Below, piece after piece: positions 8,501 to 16,558 of a stretch of DNA of 64,000 nucleotides. The notes below the pieces were generated by a model. The model saw only the letters and a program-made list of their open reading frames with translations. It ran no database searches and was not told the DNA's origin. Numbering within the stretch: the first letter of the stretch is position 1; each line of letters begins with the position of its first letter. Made by a program: the position numbers and the translations under genes. This stretch comes from Desulfitobacterium dichloroeliminans LMG P-21439 (GTDB taxonomy: Bacteria > Bacillota > Desulfitobacteriia > Desulfitobacteriales > Desulfitobacteriaceae). The stretch is taken from the NCBI RefSeq assembly GCF_000243135.2, contig NC_019903.1:2022001-2086000 (forward strand), in the 5' to 3' direction.

Positions 8501-9355
8501 CTAGTACTGCACAGGCTTATTATACTCTAACTCCTTCAGCTCAAAATGGTACCAATGGAAATCACCAGTATCAAGTTTCCAGATGAGATCCCCCTGTGAA
8601 GGGACAATAGTTCCATTGAATTCTTGATGCTCTTGGATAACGCAAGACCAGGTCTCCAAACGGTATTCCCCATCAAACTCACCATATCTCTTGGCTTCAA
8701 AGTTAAGCGTCTCTCCCTGTTCATTGAAGGTAAAGATACCTGAGGCCGTAACTCCTGCATAGCTCATGGTGGCTTTTGCCGAAGTATCGTTGATTTCTTC
8801 CCATTGAATATAGTTATTTAAGGCAGCTGAGGGAGACCACATTATCTCAGCAAGATATCGTAACAGGGTCCCTTGATCTATTTCTTCCCCTTGACCATCT
8901 GCAACGGTAAACAATGAAAGAGCTTTAATCAACATATACCCGTGACCGTTAATATACTGGTCTTTACCTGAGATGTGAAATAAGGGCGCCATCTTAATAT
9001 CGGCACACCAAATAAACCCCGGATCATCAATTCTAAAGTATTGTTCGACCTGGCCCTTCAGCCAAGCTTGATCTTTTTTCAGTCTTAGGGTGATATCCTG
9101 CTTTATCCTCGTGGCAAAAACTCGTTCTTTACCGACACTATGAGACTGCCAGAGCCACTTTTGTACTGGTTGTGGTAGTCCTTCTAAATCTGATGGATGT
9201 ACGGTCTCGCTAGATTTGTCGATTCCCTCATAAAACTGAGTTATCTCTTCAGAAACCCTTTGCTTAAACAGAATTTTGGCAATGAAAGTGATGATAGCAA
9301 AAACTATTACACTAAGCAATAACACCAAGAGGATTATCATAAAAATCTTCCCCAC
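8501..9355 (-). CDS. Membrane-anchored protein, DUF6544-like
   Basis: A 284-residue protein with one N-terminal membrane segment (about 4-30, LLVLLLSVIVFAIITFIAKI) and a C-terminal domain rich in beta strands and aromatic residues. Visible stretches are LPQPVQKWLWQSHSVGKERV, LFHISGKDQYINGHGYMLIK and LLRYLAEIMWSPSAALNNYI. This pattern resembles the family called DUF6544, recalled rather than searched. Function is unknown; it is probably exposed outside the membrane. It stands alone between its own terminator and rsgA. Confidence 0.75.
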   Translation of the reverse strand: MGKIFMIILLVLLLSVIVFAIITFIAKILFKQRVSEEITQFYEGIDKSSETVHPSDLEGLPQPVQKWLWQSHSVGKERVFATRIKQDITLRLKKDQAWLKGQVEQYFRIDDPGFIWCADIKMAPLFHISGKDQYINGHGYMLIKALSLFTVADGQGEEIDQGTLLRYLAEIMWSPSAALNNYIQWEEINDTSAKATMSYAGVTASGIFTFNEQGETLNFEAKRYGEFDGEYRLETWSCVIQEHQEFNGTIVPSQGDLIWKLDTGDFHWYHFELKELEYNKPVQY

Positions 9356-9462
9356 AGAGGAGTTCCCCCCTTACAATTAGCGTTTTTCATAATCCCGCAC
9401 ATATGCAGCGCTGCTTGCGCTAACAAACAGCAAGCATGCCCATTTAATCACAAGAGCAACGA

Positions 9463-9490
9463 GGGAAAACGGTTTTACCACCGCTTTCCC
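9463..9490 (-). terminator. Hairpin downstream of rsgA
   Basis: The arms GGGAAAACGG and CCGCTTTCCC pair with one mismatch about 65 bp after rsgA. The following minus-strand tract is not strongly T-rich, so this may be a weak or factor-assisted terminator. Confidence 0.45.
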
Positions 9491-9554
9491 TATTCCTATG
9501 CCTTTGAAAATCGTTTATTAGTATAGATTATTATTTTAGGCTTACTTTATAGTT

Positions 9555-10649
9555 CTAATTCTTATTCCGATAATGTTCTTTGAACTGTTGATTGATTTTT
9601 TTCCATTTTTTCTTTTCTTCAAGTCGTTCATGAAGATTGGTTTTACGCACGATATATTGAGACTCACGTTGCAGCTTTTTGAAGCTAGAGTAGCGCTCCT
9701 GACTTAGGCTACCATCGGTAATAGCTTGTTCTACCGCACAGCCCGGTTCTCCTTCATGTTGACAATCAGAAAAGCGACAGCACTCAGCATAACCATAGAT
9801 ATCTTCAAAGGCTTCACTCAAGCCTTCTCCAGTACCATAGAGTTGAAGCTCACGCATACCTGGTGTATCAATCAATACCCCTCCTTGAGGCAAAAGGAAA
9901 AGCTCTCGCGAAGTGGTTGTGTGGCGTCCCCGACTATCGTTTTCCCTAACCTCATGGGTTGCTTGTATTTTTTGTCCTAAGAGATGGTTAACAAGGGTTG
10001 ATTTCCCTGCTCCAGACGATCCCAGCAAGGCAATCGTTTCACCGGGACGCACATAGGCAGTTATCGCCTCAATCCCATCCCCCGTTAAACAACTTATGGG
10101 GAATATAGTCACCCCTGGAGCAGTCACTTGAACTTGGTTGATTTTGTTTTGAACATCATCACATAGATCCGTCTTACTCAAAACCAACGCTGGAGTTGCT
10201 CCGCTTTCCCACGCTAGGGTAAGATACCGTTCAATTCGTCGGACATTAAAATCCATATTTAGAGCATTGACGAGAAAAACTTTATCAATGTTCGTGGCGA
10301 TAATCTGTTCATCAGTGGTTTTGCCGGCTACCTTACGGGAGAATTTACTTTTTCTAGGCAGTATACCTTGAATCATTGCTTCATCAGAGCCTAAGGATGT
10401 AGGTCTCTCCGGAGACTCGAGGATTACCCAATCCCCCACTGCCGGAAAATCACTACGTTCCATGGCTGCATAGCGCATTTTTCCTGATACGGTTGCCCAT
10501 ATTTCACCAAATGGTGTCCCTACCTTAAATCGATTGCGAAATTCTGCTAATACACGGCCTGCCTGGAAGCCGTTTGCTAAATAGGGCTGGAATTCTTCTT
10601 GCAGACAATCATTCCAACCAAGGTCTTTAAGATCAAATTTACAAATCAG
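9555..10649 (-). CDS. rsgA: Ribosome small-subunit-dependent GTPase A (non-canonical start)
   Basis: A circularly permuted GTPase that helps mature the 30S subunit. Order: N-terminal OB fold (VLAEFRNRFKVGTPFGEIWA, VGDWVIL), G4 (LSKTDLCDD), G1 (GSSGAGKSTLVNHLLG), G3 (LIDTPGMRELQL), then the zinc-knuckle domain CCRFSDCQHEGEPGC. The first ATG (10478) would remove about half of the OB fold. The frame is open upstream with clear family sequence to the ribosome site AAGGGAGG-like AAGGAGGG at 10656-10663. The only start-like codons at the right spacing are CTG (10649) and ATT (10646), with no ATG, GTG or TTG. I therefore annotate the rare start. Confidence 0.88.
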   Translation of the reverse strand: MICKFDLKDLGWNDCLQEEFQPYLANGFQAGRVLAEFRNRFKVGTPFGEIWATVSGKMRYAAMERSDFPAVGDWVILESPERPTSLGSDEAMIQGILPRKSKFSRKVAGKTTDEQIIATNIDKVFLVNALNMDFNVRRIERYLTLAWESGATPALVLSKTDLCDDVQNKINQVQVTAPGVTIFPISCLTGDGIEAITAYVRPGETIALLGSSGAGKSTLVNHLLGQKIQATHEVRENDSRGRHTTTSRELFLLPQGGVLIDTPGMRELQLYGTGEGLSEAFEDIYGYAECCRFSDCQHEGEPGCAVEQAITDGSLSQERYSSFKKLQRESQYIVRKTNLHERLEEKKKWKKINQQFKEHYRNKN

Positions 10650-10907
10650 ATGGAACCCTCCTTGACATAGTGTGTCACGGAAGTCCCGTTTTAGATGAGA
10701 GTGTCAACTAAACATACGGTCTTTCGTGACGTTGACAAAATTGAATTAATCTAACTACAATGACCGACTCTTTATTTACCATAATTCAACACCTCTCAAT
10801 CTGTAATCTACACATATTGTACAATTATTGAGAACAAAATCAACTCTAAAACTTAGTTCAAACAAATTTTTCTTTAATTTTATTCTCTAATAGTCAAAAT
10901 AAGAGAA

Positions 10908-10942
10908 TAAAAAAACGCCAGAGCCTTCTTACGGCTCTGGCG
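10908..10942 (-). terminator. Strong terminator of the floA operon
   Basis: A perfect 10-bp stem CGCCAGAGCC/GGCTCTGGCG is followed on the minus strand by seven T. It lies 18 bp past the stop of the last gene. Confidence 0.93.
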
Positions 10943-10960
10943 ATTCTAGTACATCGATAG

Positions 10961-11611
10961 TTAGAATCTTCTTTTATAGGCAAATTTGCTGTGTACCCGG
11001 GGTTTACCCAGTACTTCAGCCCAAATAACACCCTGCACCAGAGGGTTTACGGACTGGTTAGGAAAAGCAAATCCAGCCTGTTGTTGGCGAGAGCCGACAG
11101 AGGGCATTTGCATACCTTGAGATGGGCGCTGGGCTCCAGCGCCACCAAAGTTTCCTTCTTCACCGCTTACTCCCTCTTTACCTAAAGTACCTTCCCCACT
11201 CGTACTTCCTTCGATTCCACTTGTTCCTTCGACTCCCCAGGAACCTTCCGTGCTAAAGACATCCTCGTTTGGTCTACCTTCGGTACCGTATCCCTCTGTC
11301 CCGGAAGTTCCTTCACTATCATAACTTGGGGAAGAGGTTGGATAACGCTTGGTTGTAGAGGTCCCGGGAGAGGAGTCAGGTCGCATCTCTTTTGGGAACA
11401 ACTCTCGTTCCAGTTCCTCAAACATTTCTCGCCATTGTGGGCGGCCTTGTTTGGTTTCCTGCTGAGATGAGGCAGTACGATTGCTTTGGGGACCGTCCTG
11501 GGGTCGCTTATAGGGCGGACGGCGGTTTTGAGGTTTCTTTTGGTTTGTCCCGAAGATTGTGGATACTGCATAGATAAATATGATAATGGGTAACCAAGAA
11601 AAAATATCCAT
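10961..11611 (-). CDS. Membrane-anchored low-complexity protein in the floA operon
   Basis: A 216-residue protein with a short hydrophobic N-terminus (FSWLPIIIFIYAVSTIFG) that should anchor it in the membrane. Then comes a basic, Gln/Pro-rich part and, at about 85-150, irregular repeats of Glu-Gly with Ser/Thr (EGTSGTEGYGTEG, EGSWGVEGTSGIEGSTSGEG). The C-terminus is more ordered (VQGVIWAEVLGKPRVHSKFA). I recognise no enzyme family. It sits 15 bp behind floA and in front of a strong terminator, so it is the last gene of nfeD-floA-x, the position of yqfB in Bacillus. A role in membrane microdomains is only inferred. Confidence 0.75.
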   Translation of the reverse strand: MDIFSWLPIIIFIYAVSTIFGTNQKKPQNRRPPYKRPQDGPQSNRTASSQQETKQGRPQWREMFEELERELFPKEMRPDSSPGTSTTKRYPTSSPSYDSEGTSGTEGYGTEGRPNEDVFSTEGSWGVEGTSGIEGSTSGEGTLGKEGVSGEEGNFGGAGAQRPSQGMQMPSVGSRQQQAGFAFPNQSVNPLVQGVIWAEVLGKPRVHSKFAYKRRF

Positions 11612-11626
11612 TAGGTCCTCACCACC

Positions 11627-12622
11627 CTACTTTTTCGGGTTGGGGTCTTGATGGGTGCTGCTAGTACGAGCAATGTTTTCACGCATACTTGTATCAGCCA
11701 TAATATTTTGCATATTGTAATAATCCATGACTCCCAATTTTCCCTCTTTTAAAGCTTCCGACAAGGCTCTAGGTACTTCTGATTCCGCCTCAACAACCTT
11801 CGCACGCATCTCTTGAACATAGGCAACCATCTCTTGTTCTCTTGCTACAGCCATAGCACGACGCTCTTCCGCTTTTGCTTGAGCAATGCGCTTGTCTGCT
11901 TCTGCCTGGTCTGTTTGAAGTTGGGCACCGATATTCTTACCCACATCTACATCGGCAATATCGATGGAAAGAATCTCAAAGGCAGTTCCCGAATCAAGCC
12001 CTTTGGAAAGAACGGTTCGAGATACCATATCTGGATTTTCTAGTACTTGCTCATGGGATTGCGATGAACCGATACTGGTGACGATCCCCTCCCCAACACG
12101 AGCAATGATGGTTTCTTCTCCCGCTCCCCCAACGAGACGATCGATATTTGCACGGACCGTCACTCGAGCTTTAACACGAAGCTCAATTCCGTTTTTAGCC
12201 ACGGCAGATACTATAGGTGTTTCAATTACCTTTGGATTAACAGACATTTGAACCGCTTGTAACACGTCACGACCAGCTAAGTCGATTGCGGCAGCTCTTT
12301 CAAACTGGAGAGGAATAGCAGCACGCTCAGCTGCAATCAAAGCATTCACCACTCTATCTACGTTACCACCCGCAAGATAATGGGCCTCAAGCTGTGCTGT
12401 GGTCACCTCAATACCCGCTTTATGGGCTTTAATGAGTGGATTTACAATCTTGGAAGGAGTAACCCGTCTTAAACGCATTCCGATCAAGGTAAAGATTCCT
12501 ACATTAACGCCAGCCGCTAGAGCTGAAATCCAAAGACCCACCGGAATAAAGGTCAAGAGTACACTAATTAGGATAAAGGCTATCGCCAGAAGAATGATTG
12601 GTATTAAGCTTCCTATTAACAT
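11627..12622 (-). CDS. floA: Flotillin-like protein FloA
   Basis: A 331-residue SPFH-type scaffold of functional membrane microdomains. It has an N-terminal hairpin membrane segment (about 4-45), the conserved stretches [20 protein letters not shown]-type [20 protein letters not shown] and [20 protein letters not shown]-type [20 protein letters not shown]. These are followed by [12 protein letters not shown] and an Ala/Glu-rich coiled coil (about 225-285, [20 protein letters not shown]). Length matches Bacillus FloA/YqfA. It follows nfeD, the usual partner. A strong AGGAGG lies about 26 bases before the ATG, farther than normal, so the exact start is a little uncertain. Confidence 0.93.
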   Translation of the reverse strand: MLIGSLIPIILLAIAFILISVLLTFIPVGLWISALAAGVNVGIFTLIGMRLRRVTPSKIVNPLIKAHKAGIEVTTAQLEAHYLAGGNVDRVVNALIAAERAAIPLQFERAAAIDLAGRDVLQAVQMSVNPKVIETPIVSAVAKNGIELRVKARVTVRANIDRLVGGAGEETIIARVGEGIVTSIGSSQSHEQVLENPDMVSRTVLSKGLDSGTAFEILSIDIADVDVGKNIGAQLQTDQAEADKRIAQAKAEERRAMAVAREQEMVAYVQEMRAKVVEAESEVPRALSEALKEGKLGVMDYYNMQNIMADTSMRENIARTSSTHQDPNPKK

Positions 12623-12747
12623 TATTATTCGCCCGCTAGGGGCTCCACCTCCTGAAATATATAATTTGAATAGTTCACCTTTAATATAGTGCTACATTGC
12701 ATTAGTTTGTTCCTTTATGCAGGTAAGAGATTAACCTTGTTCTATTA

Positions 12748-13224
12748 TTAGGAAATTTGCCGAACCACAACGCGTGTACCTTCAACTGCGATAATTTTTA
12801 CACGGTGGTTAATTTCGATAAACCCCCCTTCCGTAACCACATCCAGTCTGTTCCCATTGACCTCAGCTGTCCCAGCTGGACGCAAGGGACTAAGCGCAAC
12901 CCCTTCACACCCTACATAGTTTTCCAGATCTGCGGTTGGAGCTACATAGCCTTCTTGGTTAGATTGCTTGGTGCTTAGAGAAAAGCGTTGCCAAAAGCGT
13001 CTTGTGCGGGAGATGCGAAAACTTAAAGCGATAAGAATGCCAAAGATGAGTAGCATACTGCTCACGTAAGCCACACCTTGAAGCACAGAATCAGCTGTCA
13101 TGAAGATACCGGCCGATAAAAGAATCAGTCCTACTATTCCCAGAATTCCACCCGGGATAAATATTTCTAGAAATAAAAAGGACAAACCTAAGATTACCAG
13201 AGCCACAATCCCACTTGTCACCAT
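12748..13224 (-). CDS. nfeD: NfeD-like membrane protein (short form)
   Basis: A 158-residue protein with three to four membrane segments in the first 80 residues and a C-terminal OB-fold domain (about 95-155, GCEGVALSPLRPAGTAEVNG ... VKIIAVEGTRVVVRQI). This is the short NfeD type without the serine-protease domain. Such proteins pair with flotillins, as here with floA 125 bp downstream. The ribosome site GGAGGG is well placed. Confidence 0.88.
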   Translation of the reverse strand: MVTSGIVALVILGLSFLFLEIFIPGGILGIVGLILLSAGIFMTADSVLQGVAYVSSMLLIFGILIALSFRISRTRRFWQRFSLSTKQSNQEGYVAPTADLENYVGCEGVALSPLRPAGTAEVNGNRLDVVTEGGFIEINHRVKIIAVEGTRVVVRQIS

Positions 13225-13268
13225 AATTCTTCCCTCCTCTCCTCTATTATAATGCAGGTGCTATCAGA

Positions 13269-13868
13269 TCAAGACTTATCCTGAGGATTGTTTGGCTGGT
13301 TTGGCTGATGAGTATTTTTTAACCACTCTTGGGCAATCTGTTTATAAAGATTAGCTCGTGCTAAGAGATTGAGAATAACCAAGGTAGCCGCTACCTTGTC
13401 TTTGTCCTCAGGGTTAAGTTCTTCGCCGGAAAGGGCATCATTGACTTCTTCCGGCAATTGCTCAAGGGAGGTCACCCAATCCTCCTGTGTAAGATCAAAT
13501 ATTTCACTGTAATAACGATATAGCTTCGCAGGGTTAATACGGTCATCTGTATTATCACTAAGGTTTAAATTAACAAAGCTTAATAATTGAGAGGCATCTT
13601 CTAAAGAAAGGATATTTCTTAAATCATTCAACAGCAGGATGTTGGCAACCTGTTCCCGGGTATACTTCTTTTTCTGAGGATGCGGTAAATATTCTCTTCT
13701 CACCCAGTTTTGAATATGTGTGTTATTAATGTCATTATGACTCACACGCCGAGCAACCTCGACGACTTGGGATAACATCATGGAATCCAGCTCTAAATAA
13801 GGTAAAGCCTTCTTTTTTGGCTCATAACGATTGGCAATCTCGACAATCTCCTTGAGATAAGAATTCAT
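13269..13868 (-). CDS. DUF1836 family protein, MerR-like helix-turn-helix
   Basis: About 199 residues. The N-terminal part (NDINNTHIQNWVRREYLPHP then KKKYTREQVANILLLNDLRN) looks like a MerR-type winged helix. The rest (LEDASQLLSFVNLNLSD ...) is the all-helical part found in DUF1836 proteins, which are common in Clostridia and of unknown function. The ATG at 13868 is chosen because the earlier one at 13886 lies inside a perfect ribosome site AAGGAGGTG. The gene is monocistronic. A short ATCATATGAT palindrome at 13892-13901 lies just upstream and could be its own operator. Confidence 0.8.
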   Translation of the reverse strand: MNSYLKEIVEIANRYEPKKKALPYLELDSMMLSQVVEVARRVSHNDINNTHIQNWVRREYLPHPQKKKYTREQVANILLLNDLRNILSLEDASQLLSFVNLNLSDNTDDRINPAKLYRYYSEIFDLTQEDWVTSLEQLPEEVNDALSGEELNPEDKDKVAATLVILNLLARANLYKQIAQEWLKNTHQPNQPNNPQDKS

Positions 13869-14132
13869 GATTATCACCTCCTTCATATCATATCATATGA
13901 TCATTATGAAACCTAAACCGGATGCTGTCCTTCAAATCTTAACAAGTAAACAGACCATCATTATAAGGATTTAATTGAATCATTTTACGTTGTTTTGTTT
14001 ATATTATTATGCTTACTTATTGATTATATTATACGTTCATTATAATCATATGTCAAAGGGTTTTTCTGAAAATCATCAAGGTTTTTACATGTGACAATTG
14101 GATGAACATGCTTTATTTCTAAGGCTCTGCTA

Positions 14133-14141
14133 TGCTATAAT
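14133..14141 (+). promoter_or_regulatory. Extended -10 promoter for the M29 aminopeptidase
   Basis: TGCTATAAT is an exact extended -10, 58 bp before the start codon, with only a weak -35. The rest of the 13869-14198 gap is AT-rich and shows no gene. Confidence 0.55.
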
Positions 14142-14198
14142 TTTGTTTTAGAGGTAATTAATTCCCCTAATCAGTTTTGTAAAAGGAGTTGCTCGCTA

Positions 14199-15428
14199 AT
14201 GGATGATCAATTACTTGAAAAATATGCACAGCTTGTTGTTAAATCTGGAGTCAATCTTCAGCCTAATCAGATTTTCGTTATACGATCTCCTATTGAATGT
14301 GCTGAAATTACGAGGAAAATCGCGAAAATCGCCTACCAAGAAGGCGCTAGGGATGTTGCAATTTTTTGGCAAGACGAACTGATGTCAAAAATACGTTTTC
14401 TTCATGCACCGGATGATATTTTTGACGATTTTCCGGAATGGCAGAAGGCTTTTTATCTGGATTATTCACGCCAAGGTGCAGCTTTCTTGAGCATCTCAGC
14501 CTCCGATCCCGAACTAATGAAAGGTGTCAACCCTGGCCGTATTGTCAGAGCTCAAAGAGCATCCTCTACCGCTCTAAAAGAACATCGCGATCGCTTAATG
14601 AGTAATCAGAATCCTTGGTGCGTTATTTCTGTGCCTACTCAGGCCTGGGCCCAGAAAGTCTTCCCGAATGCGAGTAGGGATGAAGCAATGGACAAACTCT
14701 GGGGCGCCATATTTAAAGCGGTCCGAGCAGATCAAGAAGACCCTGTGCAGGCCTGGGAAATCCATAAAGAAAACTTAAGTCGTTCGATGAATATCCTCAA
14801 TACGCATCGTTTCCAGACCTTGCATTTTGAGAATTCTCTCGGTACGGACTTATGGGTTGAGTTACCAGAGGGGCACCTATGGATAGCGGGGGCAGATGTT
14901 ACACCAGAAGGCATTGAGTTTATTGCTAATATGCCTACTGAAGAAGTTTTCACCTTGCCTAAAAAGACTGGAGTGAATGGAAAAGTTGTCAGTTCTTTAC
15001 CTTTAAATTACAACGGAAATCTCATCAAGAATTTCTCTCTGACGTTTAAAGACGGTCGAATCATTGATTTTAGTGCTGAAGAAGGGCTAGAGAGTTTGGC
15101 AGCCTTGGTTAATACCGATGAAGGATCTCATTATCTAGGCGAAGTAGCCCTAGTACCCGATAATTCTCCCATCTCTAATTCTAAAATTCTTTTTTACAAT
15201 ACCCTTTTTGATGAAAACGCTGCTTGCCACTTAGCAATCGGGAAAGCCTATCCCGTCTGTCTCGAAAACGGCGATAAGCTTAGTGAAAATGAGTTAGCTA
15301 CCGCCGGAGTTAATGAATCTATGGTCCATGAAGATTTTATGATTGGAACACCTGATTTAAAAATCACCGGACTCACCTCGGCAGGTCAAGAAATTCCTGT
15401 TTTTATTAAAGGTAATTTTGCATTTTAG
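14199..15428 (+). CDS. M29-family aminopeptidase (AmpS/PepS type)
   Basis: A 409-residue cytoplasmic metalloaminopeptidase of the M29 clan, usual length. Family sequence is seen from the start (LLEKYAQLVVKSGVNLQPNQ) through EGARDVAIFWQDE. The metal-binding C-terminal half has FIANMPTEEVFTLPKKTGVN, DEGSHYLGEVALVPDNSPIS, FYNTLFDENAACHLAIGKAY and VHEDFMIGTPDLKI. Conserved Glu and His in these segments are the cobalt/zinc ligands of the family. It trims peptides for amino-acid recycling. The start has AAGGAG and its own promoter; cvfB follows after about 125 bp. Confidence 0.92.
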   Translation: MDDQLLEKYAQLVVKSGVNLQPNQIFVIRSPIECAEITRKIAKIAYQEGARDVAIFWQDELMSKIRFLHAPDDIFDDFPEWQKAFYLDYSRQGAAFLSISASDPELMKGVNPGRIVRAQRASSTALKEHRDRLMSNQNPWCVISVPTQAWAQKVFPNASRDEAMDKLWGAIFKAVRADQEDPVQAWEIHKENLSRSMNILNTHRFQTLHFENSLGTDLWVELPEGHLWIAGADVTPEGIEFIANMPTEEVFTLPKKTGVNGKVVSSLPLNYNGNLIKNFSLTFKDGRIIDFSAEEGLESLAALVNTDEGSHYLGEVALVPDNSPISNSKILFYNTLFDENAACHLAIGKAYPVCLENGDKLSENELATAGVNESMVHEDFMIGTPDLKITGLTSAGQEIPVFIKGNFAF

Positions 15429-15553
15429 TCTGAATTAAATGCAAAATTACTCTGTAAAAATTAAAGTTTTTCCTTTATTTATTTGTAAGTCTATATTTGC
15501 AAATATTTATTCGTCATATCTACTTACGCATATCTTTCTAGGGAGGGTTTACT

Positions 15554-16390
15554 ATTATCCAGGTCGGAAAAATCAATCAACTAAAAGTCGCTAATTTAGC
15601 TTCTTTTGGAGCTTATCTTGATGCAGGGACGGGTAATCGCCAAGATAATGTGCTCCTACCGGGCAATGAATGCCCCGATAATGTCCAAGAAGGGGATTCC
15701 TTTGAGGTATTTGTATATCATGATTCAGAAAATCGTTTAATTGCTACCCGCCAAAAGCCCTTGGCTTTACTGGGGGAAATTGCCTACTTAAAAGTGACTG
15801 CCAAGACAAAATTTGGTGCTTATCTGGACTTCGGTTTAGAAAGAGGTCTTTTTCTCCCCTTCCGCGAACAGAAACACCCTCTGGAGGTTGATCATAGCTA
15901 CCTTGTCTATCTTTATTTAGATAAGAGCGGACGTCTATCCGCCACTACAGATATCTATGAATTTCTCCGCTCTGATTCTCCTTATCAGAAAAACGCTACT
16001 GTCATGGGCACAGTCTACCAAATCAACCCGGAAATTGGTGTATTTGTAGCTGTAGACAACCTCTATATGGGCCTCATACCTCGCTCAGAAAACTATTCGG
16101 ATCTCCGGTGGGGTGATCGGGTTCAGACTCGTGTGATACGTGTTCGCGAAGATGGCAAACTGGACCTCTCCCCTCGTAACCTCTCACACGAACAGATGAA
16201 CGTCGATGCCGAGCTTCTCATCAATGCCATGAATGCTCATGGGGGTATCTTACCTCTTAATGAAAAATATAATCCGCAAGAGATCGAAAAAACCTTCCAC
16301 CTGAGCAAGGCTGCCTTCAAACGAGCTGTGGGAGTATTGCTGAAGAACGGCCGCATCAAAAAATCGGGAGACGATTTAAGGCTCCCTTAA
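15554..16390 (+). CDS. cvfB: S1-domain RNA-binding protein CvfB/YitL (ATT start)
   Basis: An S1-like RNA-binding protein of about 278 residues with a C-terminal winged helix (LNEKYNPQEIEKTFHLSKAA ... GVLLKNGRIKKS). S1-type repeats are visible as IQVGKINQLKVANLASFGAY, EIAYLKVTAKTKFGAYLDFG and VMGTVYQINPEIGVFVAVDN. The first canonical start (GTG 15650) would delete the beginning of the first S1 domain. Upstream, the frame is open to TAG at 15539. The only start-like codon after GGGAGG (7-base spacing) is ATT at 15554, followed by ATC. An ATT start, known from infC, is therefore assigned. CvfB affects virulence or competence gene expression in other Firmicutes. Confidence 0.88.
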   Translation: MIQVGKINQLKVANLASFGAYLDAGTGNRQDNVLLPGNECPDNVQEGDSFEVFVYHDSENRLIATRQKPLALLGEIAYLKVTAKTKFGAYLDFGLERGLFLPFREQKHPLEVDHSYLVYLYLDKSGRLSATTDIYEFLRSDSPYQKNATVMGTVYQINPEIGVFVAVDNLYMGLIPRSENYSDLRWGDRVQTRVIRVREDGKLDLSPRNLSHEQMNVDAELLINAMNAHGGILPLNEKYNPQEIEKTFHLSKAAFKRAVGVLLKNGRIKKSGDDLRLP

Positions 16391-16415
16391 ACTTAATTTC
16401 ATACAATCAAAATGA

Positions 16416-16454
16416 GGGTCTGCGTGAAATCTTAATCTTCACACAGACCCTTTT
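16416..16454 (+). terminator. Terminator of cvfB
   Basis: The stem GGGTCTG.GTGAA/TTCAC.CAGACCC is followed by TTTTGT, 26 bp after the stop codon. Confidence 0.88.
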
Positions 16455-16558
16455 GTACAAACATAATACTCCAACTTGCAAAGACCCATTAGGGTAGCTT
16501 CTCACACACTAGTGAATGATTTTAAGTTTGAGCGTTAGAACGGGTGCGCCCAGCTTGT

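Noticed and set aside
11182-11571. A 129-codon open frame overlapping the low-complexity protein gene
   Set aside because: It is the same strand in another frame, lacks a ribosome site and is explained by the repetitive Gly/Glu/Ser codons of the real gene, which fits the operon and terminator.
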